A DNA stretch of 64,000 nucleotides from Pyronema omphalodes (Eukaryota > Ascomycota > Pezizomycetes > Pezizales > Pyronemataceae), in contig JAJJXM010000018.1 in NCBI GenBank assembly GCA_024516155.1, positions 62,001 to 126,000 of the forward strand, in the 5' to 3' direction. The translations under genes and the position numbers were made by a program. The notes under the pieces were generated by a model, which saw nothing but the letters and a program-made list of their open reading frames with translations, did not search any database and was not told where the DNA came from. Positions 49,806 through 60,877 of the stretch are shown here, one piece after another. The number at the start of each line of letters is the position of its first letter. Position 1 is the stretch's first letter.

Positions 49806-51739
49806 ATGGAGAACAAGACCGCCGCCTCGTCCACAACGTCGGTAGCGACACCGCCAACAACGCCAGGCAGTGTTACCAGCACTGGCAGCGCACAGGAGAA
49901 CGAGTCCAAGCTCAAGTAAGCTCTCTCTGGGCCAACTGAGCTGGCAACATGATTCTCACGCTTTGGAAACAACAGGACTCTTTTGAGCATCTTACGGCGA
50001 TTCATTGGTGTTACCGACATTGCCACCGTTCGATTCTCTCTTCCTTCTCAGCTTCTCGAACCAATTCCCAATCTTGAATACTGGAACTACCTTGACCGAC
50101 CGGAGACCTTTGCCAGGTTTGTTGTGTTTGTTCTGAGAATGTTGAAACACTCCTGACGCGTGTGGTGCATTATAGTATTGGAGATTCAGATGATGAACTT
50201 GGACGTATGCTAGGAGTTTTGAGATTCTGGTTCACAAAGGATTTGGTCCGTGCACCTCCGTTTTCCTTCTGGCTGCTTCCGTAGGGATAAACATTGCTAA
50301 CGTTTCATCTATGTAGAAATATGTTAAAGGAAAGCCTTGCAAGGTTCGCCAGAATTACCCCCGCTTTCGGTCTCAGGACGTCCAGTTAACAATTTCCAGC
50401 CCTACAACTCTACTCTCGGAGAGTTCTTCCGCGTAAGTTTCAATATCTTGAGCACCGGAAGGATTCATAGCTAATTCCCAACAGTGCAGCTGGGATGTAG
50501 AAAAAACTCTTCCTCCCCTTGAAAGCGGCTCTCGTCCTGCATCTATCCAATCCTGTGCCACCTCAACTAGCACCTCAACTCCCTCAAAGCCGACGCGCGT
50601 CACATTCTTGACAGAACAGACGTCTCACCACCCTCCCGTATCTGCCTTCCACATCGACTGTCCCGAGAAAGGAATCAGCGCGTATGGATACGACCAAATC
50701 AGCGCCAAGTTCACTGGAACAGCCAGTACGTTATTGTGCACTCCACACAATTCCTGCAATTAGATTATCTAACACAGTAAAACAGTCAAAGTAACTCCTG
50801 GTGTTCACAACCTCGGAATCTTCATAACCCTTCACAACCGTGGAGATGAACATTACCGGTTAACCCACCCCATTGCCCAGCTCGGTGGATTCCTCCGTGG
50901 AACTCTTGCTGTGTTCGTCGAAGATACCTCTTTCATCACTTGCTACACCACCAAAATCCGTGTGATTCTCCAGTACATTGGAGACTCCTGGCTCGGAAAG
51001 CCAAAGCACAGAGTCGAGGGTGTTATCTACAGATTTGACGATGCTACGGAAAACCTCGACAAGATCAGGGACGTACCTGCAAAGGCCGTTCTTGCCAAAA
51101 TTGAGGGAAGCTGGATGAGCCAGCTTTACTACACATTGAATGGTTCAAAGGTACGCGTTTACCCCACTCCAATAGCTTGCAGGTGCAGCAACCGTGGTAG
51201 CTTGGCAAATCTCGGCAGTTCCTGGCAATGTCGGTGAGGCAGGGCAGACGCATGCAAAGCCATGTAACTGCCCGTGATGCCTGGCGGTTATCATGAAGCC
51301 TTATAGCATTGTGGCTGCGGCGGAGCAAGCCTATCACCTCCGCCGGCGAGCAATGAAAAATGCCCTGAAAACCATGCTAACATGCATCCAGGAAAAGCAC
51401 CTCATTATCGACCTAGACCCCTTGGACCCCGTTCCCAAAGTCTGCCCGCCAATGGAAACCCAGCTCCCGAACGAATCCCGCAAAAAGTGGGGTGAAGTAA
51501 CAGACGCCATCATCGCCAAAGACTACGCCAAGGCAACACAAATAAAAACCGACATCGAAGAGCGACAACGTGAGCGTGCCGCCGAAAGAATCGAGAAAGC
51601 TACACCTTTCAAACCTAGATTCTTCCAGGAATTCGAGGAAGGTATGGAGCCTGGAAAACCAGTGCTTAGCGAGGAGGGAAAGAAGGTACTAGAGGGAATG
51701 AAGAAGGGTGAATGGAAATTGGAAGAATATCCCCTTTAA
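49806..51739 (+). CDS. oxysterol-binding protein (short ORP/Osh type)
   Basis: A lipid-transfer protein of the OSBP-related family, which moves sterols or phosphatidylserine against PI4P at membrane contacts. The model has eight exons: 49806-49915, 49976-50116, 50176-50245, 50317-50343, 50400-50432, 50485-50725, 50786-51150, 51392-51739, giving 444 residues. The family signature EQTSHHPPVSAF is at 171-182, with the PI4P-contacting HH at 175-176. The lid and core start IATVRFSLPSQLLEPIPNLE. The C-terminal LPNESRKKWGEVTDAI, KTDIEERQRE and PFKPRFFQEFE match ORPs. There is no PH, ankyrin or GOLD domain, so it is a short ORP. Exons 4 and 5 are only 27 and 33 nt (KYVKGKPCK and PYNSTLGEFFR). The last intron is 241 bp against 52-71 bp for the others. 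The lipid ligand and Osh subgroup cannot be fixed by eye. Confidence 0.92.
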
Positions 51740-53005
51740 AAACACTATTAGCTATGAGCTATGAGCTATGGTTACATAGTTGTAGAAAGGGATAATGGAA
51801 GATATAGACATAAAGGATAAAGGATAAACGGATCCCCGTAATGGATCTCAAGTGGAAAGATGACAACAACCATGAATTTGTATAGATTTTCTTTTTATTT
51901 ATTATTTTTTTTTGGCAAGCTGTGGGGTATGCAGGTTTAAGCCCGGTAGATTTATTGATTTATTGATTTACTTCTTTTTTTTTCTCTGTTGTTTGGGTTT
52001 GCTTTTTTTTGTTTATTTTTATTTGTTGGATGTTGCCTCGTGAATATGTAGAACTGTAGTTTTTTTTTCTCTCTCTAGCATCAACTTTCGAATGGTTCGA
52101 TAAATCATCATATGTGTCTTCTGCGTTTTCGTTGCTTTTTTTTGTTAATAATGAAGGCTGTGAGAAAGTCCTGGGCGTTTTCTTTGTTATTTTGTTCTGC
52201 TGCTTTTCTGTTCTGCTGCTTTTCTGTTCTGCTGCTTTTCTGTTCTGCTGCTTTTCTGTTCTGCTGCTTTTCTGTTCTTTTGATTTACTGCTGCGTTGCG
52301 TTACTGCTTTGCTGCTCTTCCGCCTTGCTTAATCATCTACCGCTCCCCCCCGCACTTTTTCAAAGAAATTAAAGTGATATACAGTAAGAGCAAAGAGCAA
52401 AGAGCGAAGGTTGAAGAGCGAGTATGTAGTATGTAGGAGGAGTGTGATATGGTATGATATCTGTTTTTTTCTTTTCTTTTTCTTCGCTTTTCTTTTTTCT
52501 TTTCGTTTTCTTTTTTTCTCTCTTTCTTCCTTCCAGTAAAGTTTTATCAAGTCTCCTTATCATTTATCTTTTGTCTTTTATCTTTTATCTTGTTTTTTCG
52601 AGTTTTGCATCTGTTATTTTGTCAATTTGTCAATACATAGAAAGGAAATCTAGCTTAGCTAGCTACAAGAGTCATTTGGAAATAATAGAGTTTGGGATAA
52701 TATCTTTTTTTTATCATAAGTAGCGTTCAGGATGGATGAGATAAATCAACAGTGATCAATGCTTGAATCATTTACTTATATTAGTCCTACGCCGTTCGAG
52801 ACCTTTCGGGCCTATGCAGGACAGTGATGAAATAGGAACGATGATGTGATATCTTATGAATTTGCATGCAATGGTATTTTTCTAAAAATCGTGGAAAAAA
52901 ACCTATATTTCCACGCCCATCAAACAGTCTTTCTTTCTTTCTTTATACATCATTAAAAAGTTGAAATAGACTAAACTCTTGCTCTAGGTATAGCTAAAAG
53001 CAAGT
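51740..53005. other. T-rich convergent intergenic region
   Basis: The space between two convergent genes, holding both 3' UTRs. It has many T runs and C/T-rich stretches (52462-52530) and a 16 bp minisatellite listed separately. No gene is seen. Confidence 0.65.
52194..52275 (+). repeat. 16 bp minisatellite (TTCTGCTGCTTTTCTG)
   Basis: Five tandem, essentially perfect 16 bp copies. The array gives a Cys/Phe/Leu-rich open frame that is not a gene. Confidence 0.85.
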
Positions 53006-54206
53006 CTAAAAGTCAACGGTAACATTCGAGAACTCTCCCTTCTCCTGCTTTGTCTTCCAGAATACAGGGTGTGTATCTGTGAATCCATGCTTAACCCATC
53101 CCTCCTCTTTGACGTGGTAGAGGTTTATGGATCCTCCGGAGTATGCGTCCTAGAAATGATACGTTAGCGGTGTTTCAACGTAACCAATGCTACTGTCATG
53201 AATTTCGCCTTCGTGACTGCTGCATATCCACCTCTCTCCGCCTCTCTCTCCGTCTTTATCCTCTCTTCTCTTTCCATCTTCGTTTCCGCCTTCGCCTGGG
53301 GCTATAAGGGAAGCTTACTCTGTGTGTAGCCGCCAAAATGGATCTTGAACCAAGCGCCAACGCCTCCTCTGTAGTCAAATCATATCTGTACTCTCTATCC
53401 AAGACACCGTATGCGAAAGTCTGACCGGAACCAACACAGAAAAGGTCACCCTGTAGTCTAGTTCCGTCGGAGTCGACATAGTAGAGAGCAGGTCCTTCCT
53501 GGGCGGTCACTCCGGCAATCATGGTTCCCATGGACAATCCCATTCCCTTGTAGGAGTAGACGATGTTCGCGAGAATCTTGGAGGCGGCGGCGACAGTGAT
53601 ACGACGCTTGTGGCGGAGCTCGTGTAAACGACACTCCATACCAAGGTAGTTGAGCCAGTATTGACAGTCAGCTGCTCCTCCGGCCATGGTGCCGAGCATC
53701 TTGTCGCTGGGGAGAGGTTAGTAAATGCATAGTGGGGGTTTGAAGTGGGGCATAATGGAGGACTCCAGGGTTCTTGGACGTGTGATTTTCGGGGAAATAT
53801 GAGACTTTATAGGAGGACGAACTTAATCTCAATAACCTTCTTCACGGTCTGGGAGGCGATCCAGTTTCCGGCGGTAGCACGAGAGTCAGTAGCGACAACG
53901 ATACCGCCCTGGAATCTGAAAGCGAGGGTGGTAGTTCCGTGAGCGAGCTTGATGGGGCAGTCTGGGTTTTTGTGATCATCTGTTACTGCGCGAAGGAAAG
54001 CGGAAGGCTATTTTGATCAGCTCTATGTTCTAAAGCTCGATGTAGGCGATAGTGGGGAGCTGTTAAGCCGGAGGTAAAGCTACCTGAGCAATCGGAGGAA
54101 GAGCGAATGCGTGATCGTGAGAGGGCCGAGTGTCGAGAATCTTCTGCTCGTCGTCATCGTAAAAGGAGTCCTGGGGACTGGCGTATCGGGCTACGAGGGC
54201 GTCCAT
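53006..54206 (-). CDS. PRE2: 20S proteasome subunit beta5 (chymotrypsin-like)
   Basis: The catalytic beta5 subunit of the 20S proteasome core. The model is 54206-54084, 54007-53823, 53706-53319, 53149-53006: 279 residues. The propeptide (1-65) ends KLAHG, and autocleavage before Thr66 exposes [11 protein letters not shown]. In mature numbering Thr1, Asp17 (Asp82), Lys33 (Lys98) and the S1-pocket Met45 (Met110) are all present, so the site looks active. Other landmarks are [38 protein letters not shown] and the C-terminus [18 protein letters not shown]. Introns are 76, 116 and 169 bp, and the phases join cleanly. The start [10 protein letters not shown] is typical of the family; an upstream in-frame ATG would add an atypical extension. 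The gene is divergent from the zinc-knuckle gene. The symbol follows the yeast name. Confidence 0.96.
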
Positions 54207-54534
54207 GGTGATGGGTTTGATGGTTGTTGATGGAGGTAGGTCGTTACTGAAGCAAGCTCCAAATGCACAAGGTTCAGGTTCGTGAGCCGCAGTGGGTTGA
54301 ATAGCACGTGACTCAAAATCATGCGATGTCACTCAAAGTCTCGCTTAAGGCAGGGTCAAAAGTTGAGCGAACATAAACTCATTGAATTTTGCTACGGATG
54401 CATGTATTTCGATCAATTGAGCTTCTGAATAGCTTCAATTCGCCTTGATCAAGAGCCAGAGACGGAGGGTAAGCGACTCCGCGAACCCTCAACTTCCCCT
54501 AACCCCTAGGCTCATTCCATAAACTTTGTCATAC
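54207..54534. promoter_or_regulatory. shared divergent promoter, beta5 and zinc-knuckle genes
   Basis: Only 328 bp separates the start codons of two head-to-head genes, so both promoters must lie here or overlap the 5' coding ends. I found no exact proteasome control element (GGTGGCAAA). A degenerate TTTTGCCGCC occurs inside the zinc-knuckle coding region near 54582. Confidence 0.6.
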
Positions 54535-57034
54535 ATGGTCACCTACCGCGTTTCACGGGATTTGATGCACAAATTTCGCGATTTTGCCGCCGGGAGAACA
54601 CCAACCACAGACCTGCGATTTTTGAACATGCACCGACTTTTTCGCATTGGATGCTCATCCCGAACATCCCGCACCCGATTTTGCGATATTCCAACACTCC
54701 AGTCGCGACATAATGCTACAATCGCCCACTCACAAGAAGTGCCTAAAACCCGAGGGCTCAAACATGGATCTATCAGCCCCGAAAATTTTGCAACACCGCA
54801 CAGTCATGATCAATCAACATCCTCGGTTTCCTGTAAACCAGTATTAGATCCGGACAATCATTCCGAGAACACTGTGGACAACCTGGTGACCACATCGCTA
54901 CCACAGGGTCCGGACGTTCCCTACCATTTGACTGTTGAGCGACGAAAGAAGAAATTGTGTTTGCGATGTGGAGATCCAGAACATATTGCAGGAGAATGTA
55001 CCAGATATGGTTGGGCAAATCTTCTTCCGAACCCTGAGATTCAAGCAGAGGAATCAAGGAAAAAGAAGCAAGAAACAACAACGAACCATGAGAACTCACA
55101 ACCCGCGAAATCGACGCCGGTATTAAACTACCACAAACACCAGGAAACAGCCTGGAAATCAAATATAGAAGTTATGGAGGACATCTTCGCAGAGAATTTC
55201 GAGCGGAGTATCGGGCGAAGGGAGGGTCCGGAAAGCCGACGGCCAAAACCTCAAACCATTTCTCAGTCTGAAGCGAATATACGTCAACTCAAGGGGCAAT
55301 GTATCTACTGCGGGGTTAGAGGAAGTCACGATGCGAGTGATTGTCCCGGTTGTGTGATGGTTGTCGACGACGCGGAATTCGATCACCCGGGAGCCCCACG
55401 GCCAGAAGCTCAAACTATTTCCCACACTGAAGCGATTGTCCGTCAAAGGAAGGGAAGATGCCTGCGCTGTGCAGAACATGCGGATCATAAAAAAATGAGC
55501 GATTGCCCCAGCTCTGTTGTGATTGTCGAGGACGCAGAATTCGATAAATTGGAAGACGAAGCAGCCGACAACACAATTCATATACAAACAGATGAGGAAC
55601 CCCATCTTGAAAGACAGGGCATCCAAAGCGGAGACCAGGGCCATGAAGCAGGTGATTGCGGAAAAAATAATCATGACGTAACAATTATCGAAGATATACA
55701 CTCCGAGGATCTGAGAGACTCAAGCCCAGAAACTTCAAACAACTCACCAACGAAAGCCCCTGAGGTCACACAAAATGAAGCAACTGAGCGGGCAGAAAGA
55801 GGAGAGTGTATCCGTTGTGGAATCCAAGGGCATAGAGCAAGCGATTGCACCACATACTCCGATGTAAATGTAGTTGATGATCCGCCCGATGGACCAGAAA
55901 CCTTACCACAGGGCCCGGATATTCATAAAGATCTCTTCTATGATCTCGCGAAGCGGGGGCTGTGTCTAAGATGTGGTTCTGGAGATCATGAAACACACCT
56001 TTGCACAAAGTATCGATGGGCAAAAGTTGTTGACGATGACGGAAATTTTTACCAAGTGGACCAGAAGTATTTTAAGCCTGGGTATAAACCAGATGCCGTC
56101 AAGGAGGAACGGACTGCTCCGGCACAAATTTTACCAGTGGGTCCGGATATTCATATAGATCTTTTCCATGATCTTGTGAGGAAGGGGCTGTGTCTCAGGT
56201 GTGGTTCTGCAGAACATGAAACGCACCTTTGCACAAAATACCGATGGGTAAAATATGTTAACGACAACGGGAAATTTTGTCACATCGATCAGAAATTTTT
56301 CAAGCCGGGATATAAGGCGGATGCTAAGATACCTCGTCCTCCATCGGTATCACCTGACATACCGCATACCCCAAAACCTCATCCTCCAGAAAAAAAGGAG
56401 CCGCCAGTTCCAGACCCACCAAAAGTATATACCTATTACAGACATTATGATATTGGTTATTTAGTACTGACAAACAATAGGAAAAGGTTGTTGAAGCAGT
56501 CGCACACAAAGAGCGAGCAAATCGTAAAACAAGTTCTGCTAGTCGCCCAAAGGCAAATGCACGGGACGATAAGACAACATCCAAACCACTGGGGACACCA
56601 AATACTTCTTTCGAAGAGCATATGAAGGTAAATACTACATCATAAATGGCCTCAATTCAACTGACGCCGACAGGCCCTAGAGAATAGTCAAAGGGACACA
56701 GATAAAGCCTACCACGACCTCGGTATTGCAGAACTCAACCACCAGCTTCATCAGATTTCGCAAAACATACACGTCCTCCAATGGCATTGGCGATTCACCA
56801 CAGCGCTTCTTGCAGGCTTCTTCGGAGTACGTTATATAACCACACAATCAATCCCTTGCAAGATACTAACACAGTCAGTACTTTGTATACACCCGCAATA
56901 AATCAGAAGACACAAGCTCCATATCCTCCAATAAGAAGGCAGGGGGTTCAAACTCCATCCACTTCGATACCCATCCAAAAAGCACAGACCCTGTATCCAC
57001 CGCCAATCGCGCAGAAGCTGCCGGCTCCGTATAA
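54535..57034 (+). CDS. multi-CCHC zinc-knuckle protein with predicted membrane segment
   Basis: I do not recognise an orthologue. The model is 54535-56424, 56481-56627, 56674-56826, 56879-57034, with introns of 56, 46 and 52 bp having CTGAC, CTGAC and CTAAC branch points. It gives 781 residues to the first stop. Six CCHC-type knuckles are seen (residues about 142-155, 256-270, 309-324, 425-438, 477-490, 553-566), mostly CX2CX4-5HX4-5C, plus a seventh at about 362-375 that has lost both leading cysteines. The last two knuckles lie in duplicated modules 76 residues apart (LPxGPDIHxDLF ... TKYRW ... FFKPGYK), and knuckles two and three are another duplicated pair. Exon 3 has a heptad-like helix, then WHWRFTTALLAGFFG, which continues into exon 4 YFVYTR as a predicted transmembrane segment (about 716-734). 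Zinc knuckles usually bind RNA or single-stranded DNA. Function is unknown and the 3' end is ambiguous (see the repeat array). Confidence 0.7.
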
Positions 57035-57322
57035 GCCGGTAACAAGGCGAGGGCCAAGTCTGGCTCCATATAGACGGCCAAAAAAGCACCAAATGCAGGC
57101 TCTGTATACGCCATCAATAAGGCAGAAGATACGGACTCCGTATACACCGACGAAAAGCCACAGGATGCAGACTCTACATACGCCGCCAACAAGCCGAAAG
57201 ACACAGGCCCCACATACAAAGATAGGACCCTGGACGCAGCCATACACACCAATCACCAGCCAGAAGACCCAGGCTCTGTATACACCAGTGACAAGACACG
57301 GGATTCAGACTCCACAAAATAA
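56881..57322 (+). repeat. coding minisatellite, 36 bp unit, about 12 copies
   Basis: Diverged 36 bp units begin TCC/TCT-GTATAC. In the frame that follows the membrane segment they encode a hydrophilic 12-residue repeat of the type VYTxNKxEDTxS. Units 5 and 6 carry TAA (57032-57034) and TAG (57071-57073) where the other units mostly have TAC. The +1-shifted frame is open through the whole array to 57332 and would encode a basic, proline-rich LYTPxxxQKxQ repeat. Which frame is translated depends on splice choice at 56827 or 56831. Confidence 0.85.
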
Positions 57323-60300
57323 ACGACGCTAGATTAAACCACAACCATATAAAAGACTATAGAATTTTGCTGGACTCCCTTGATTGAAGAAATTCCGTGG
57401 CCATTTTGCGAGCAGCACAGGAACCCTTGATTCGTTTCTGATATGGAGACTGAGAGTGATATCTGTGAATCCCACGTGATATCACAGTCATATATCCCCC
57501 TATTTTATGATTTCGATCTACAAGTTATGGCCAAAACTCCACATTCTGAGAAATCGTACAGAAGGTGGAAAGATACACTCTGGGAGCATGGGCAACAGTC
57601 AGGCATAGATTATTACCCGTAGGATATGTTCTTGTCGTAGGTCATAACAAAAATGTCTAAGGCTGTTGTTTGACAATACAATCCCACCATCGTGGAAAGT
57701 GGTCTTGATAGGGCTTATTAGGGGTAAGTCAAAACGTACTAAGTAGGTTTCCATTTCTCGTAGCATCGTAATTAATATCTTTTTCGCCATCGAAGGTACT
57801 CGGAATTCCGTAAGAATACAGGATCTGAACACCTACCTGGTAAGTAGCTAGTAAATACGAAATCGATGTGCACTTTTCCCCACGCCATAACTACTTGGTC
57901 CCAGGGCTGCGGAAAAGTGGGTCCCTTTGTCCCGATTGTCTTAAGTACGACGTCACTGATGTGTCTTCGATCTAAGGTCGCTTCTGTCAGTGTTCTAGTA
58001 GGCGTAATTGCACTTATGAGCACTCATCTGAAATTCCCAAGATCGAGGCCTATTACCTGTGTTACATATGTGTATCGTAAGGAGGTATGGAGGGCATAAG
58101 AGGCTCCCTATCATTTACGGCGTCTAGTTATTTCCAAGTACTTGAATACAAGGGCAAGTCCGACGCTCTGTTGTATCACTACGCCCGACTTTTATCACCC
58201 ACACCACTGCGAATGACAAGACAACTGCCTTCCACAAACCACCAAATATATTTTAATGATCATGGTTAAAATTAGCTATCACAGGGCTCTTAAACCCTTG
58301 CTCTTTCTCAGGAAGCCTCTGGAGTTATGGCTGTTCTGTTGCTATGTCCAAATTATATGGGTGTGTCATACTTCAGAATCCTTAGAAGTTGAGCAGTAGT
58401 TTGTAATTCCAACTCTCTTTGGTGAGTCGGGGGTGGAGATACCCGTTTGTGGATATCTTGGCGCGTCACTAGAGCCCTACAGGCAGCATATTTCATTTTC
58501 GTTCCTTTCCGAGTGACGAGATGGAATAAATATCATCTTCCATGTCCAATCCATCTCCCACGTTCGGCTACAGCCATTTCCGATGCATCTTTGACCTTCG
58601 AATATTGGGCCCAAAATATCTTGATACGATCTACGCTCACCGGGTATCGATAGCTCGTTACCAACCTCTGCTGACCCTGGCATCCGCGTTCGGTACCGTC
58701 CTTTGACACCCGACATGCCCCGCCTGTTCCACCCAACTTCTATGCAACCTCATGGTATTGTGCGTTGCAAGAACAATAATAAAAACAGCATCATAACATA
58801 TGATTATGTATGTTTACGTGTCTCCGACTGGTCCCTATTTACCTAGCACATATCAATTGACCGTTCGGTTACAGCTTATGGTAGCTTTCGCAACTACGGC
58901 TATCACCAAAAGGATGCGGGACAGCGGGGGACTCACAGCTTCCTGTTTCAGTTAAAAGCCATTACTCCGCAATAATTATAAATTGGCTGGCTTCACTGGG
59001 ATGAAAAAGGCACCATGCGCGATAATGTTCCAGTCATCACAACCGGTGCAGAAACGATGAACACAGAGATGCGTGGACATACGCCTCTTAAAGAAACTAT
59101 CGCCAAAACCGAATGACCATCACCCCCCCTACACTGTTTCATGTGTAGGCGTGGGATCTTAGAATGGGGCGATGCGAATATCGGCACCGTGGTTATCCCC
59201 GGCCCGATGGTTACTAACGGGAAGGGACAGTAGTAGCAGCACCGGACAGAAATCCAGAACACCACGGCGGAACATGTTGCGCAGATGATGGTGCTTTGCC
59301 GACGGCCAGCCACATTTATCGATCAGGATGCAACATCGAAACGCCGAAATTTGCATACTGATGCCGAGGCTGAAATTGCAATATCGCAACACCAATTGTG
59401 TACTGAAGTTTTGAACACATGAAGTTCAAACGTCACGCTGCAGCTGTTAATTACGTTACAGATCTTGCATCGTCTGCGTTGTCTAGTTTCATCACCCAGT
59501 TTAGACGTGCGCAGATGCGACTGTCACTTAGTTGCTGTGGGATAAACTTTCGCTAGACAACTGCGGGCTGTGACTTTAGCGGCGAATTCAAGCTCCCTCC
59601 TACTATCAGGCCCTCTATCACGGCATCCCGCATAGGCCTTCACTTCGGCTCACCTCATACCTCGTGAGTTTGCACGATTGCGGATTTCGAATTGCACTGC
59701 CAGGCTGCGGCATGCACGTTCTTTAATGGAAATGATATTGTTCGACAGCGGAGAAGGCTTATTACGATGGGTGCATGTACCCGAATACTTTGCAACTATG
59801 TATCACTGGTACCGTGACACCACGTTAGACCGTTTGATGTACCTGTCATGTATAGGTCCTACAGGTATAGACATAGAATCCTGCAGCAAAAAAGTGATGA
59901 GATGAGGATATGTGACATTATGACACCTCACCTCTCGGTTTAGGCACGTTCGGCGGTTGTTATTCTTTCCTTCTCTGGACTTTACTTCATGTTGAAGTTG
60001 CAACAGAAACCATCAGCTGCGACAGACAGTGCATATGTATTTGTTGGAAATAGGGCTGCTAGTATTTGTGATTATCGAGTGGGAATCTCAACCCAGGAAT
60101 TGGGCATACGTCGATTTCCGTCCGCCCTTCTGCCCACGGACTTTTCTTCGGCGGTCTACTACTTTCGTTTGCGCACTCTGGATGGTTATATGGCTTGCTC
60201 TACTCATTCATTGAGATACGGGCGAACTTCTTCTCCCAAGGCTAAACTGCAATCTTTAATCTGCCGGCCAAAGGGGATCTCCGAACTGTGGTCTTTGGTG

Positions 60301-60877
60301 CACGAGCATTCCAACCCCCACCCTCACTGGAATCCCTGCCCAGCCCAGGCTTCTGCCCTGGTTAAGAGACCGAGCAACCATAATCCGAGACACGAATTGA
60401 ACGGGAAACCTCCTCTTTAATGCTTCCCCACGACCCATCTCTCCACAGGATGCGCAGTTACCTAAATATTCCACACCCTACAACACAGTTCCGATAAATT
60501 CCAACAGATCCGACGCGAGAGCCTGCAGAGTGCTGATCACAATTCAGATCGGACCTTCCCCATTTTGGAAGGGGCCAACTACAAATCCCCACACAGATGC
60601 TATCTTATCCACGGAATACTCTGGATCCAACCTATTCTCGTCTCCGGCCCTTGAATGGAGATTATTCCCTCAACTAGAAAATCTACTACCACTTTAACTT
60701 AATCGCCACCCACCGACTAGCTAAGCTAGTACTTTCAGAGTATCCCTTCGGTGTTAATGGACTTCAAGATCCGTTGAAGCTTACTTTTCGTCTAACATCA
60801 ATCCAAATAAACTTATATTCAACACACACCGCGCCATTGTTCTTTCCGACTTGATTTTAACCATACACTCGTTATCG
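57323..60877. other. 3.5 kb intergenic region without a supported gene
   Basis: Open stretches reach 143 codons (59989-60420) but show no domain, no consistent intron structure and no repeat. A short inverted repeat around 57460-57485 (CTGTGA ... TCACAG, with GTGATATC on both sides) may mark the end of the zinc-knuckle transcript. The last 200 bases before 60878 are C/T-rich. Confidence 0.6.

Noticed and set aside
59989..60420. 143-codon plus-strand frame
   Set aside because: No domain or supporting gene structure is visible; it may be chance, and I could not exclude a lineage-specific gene.
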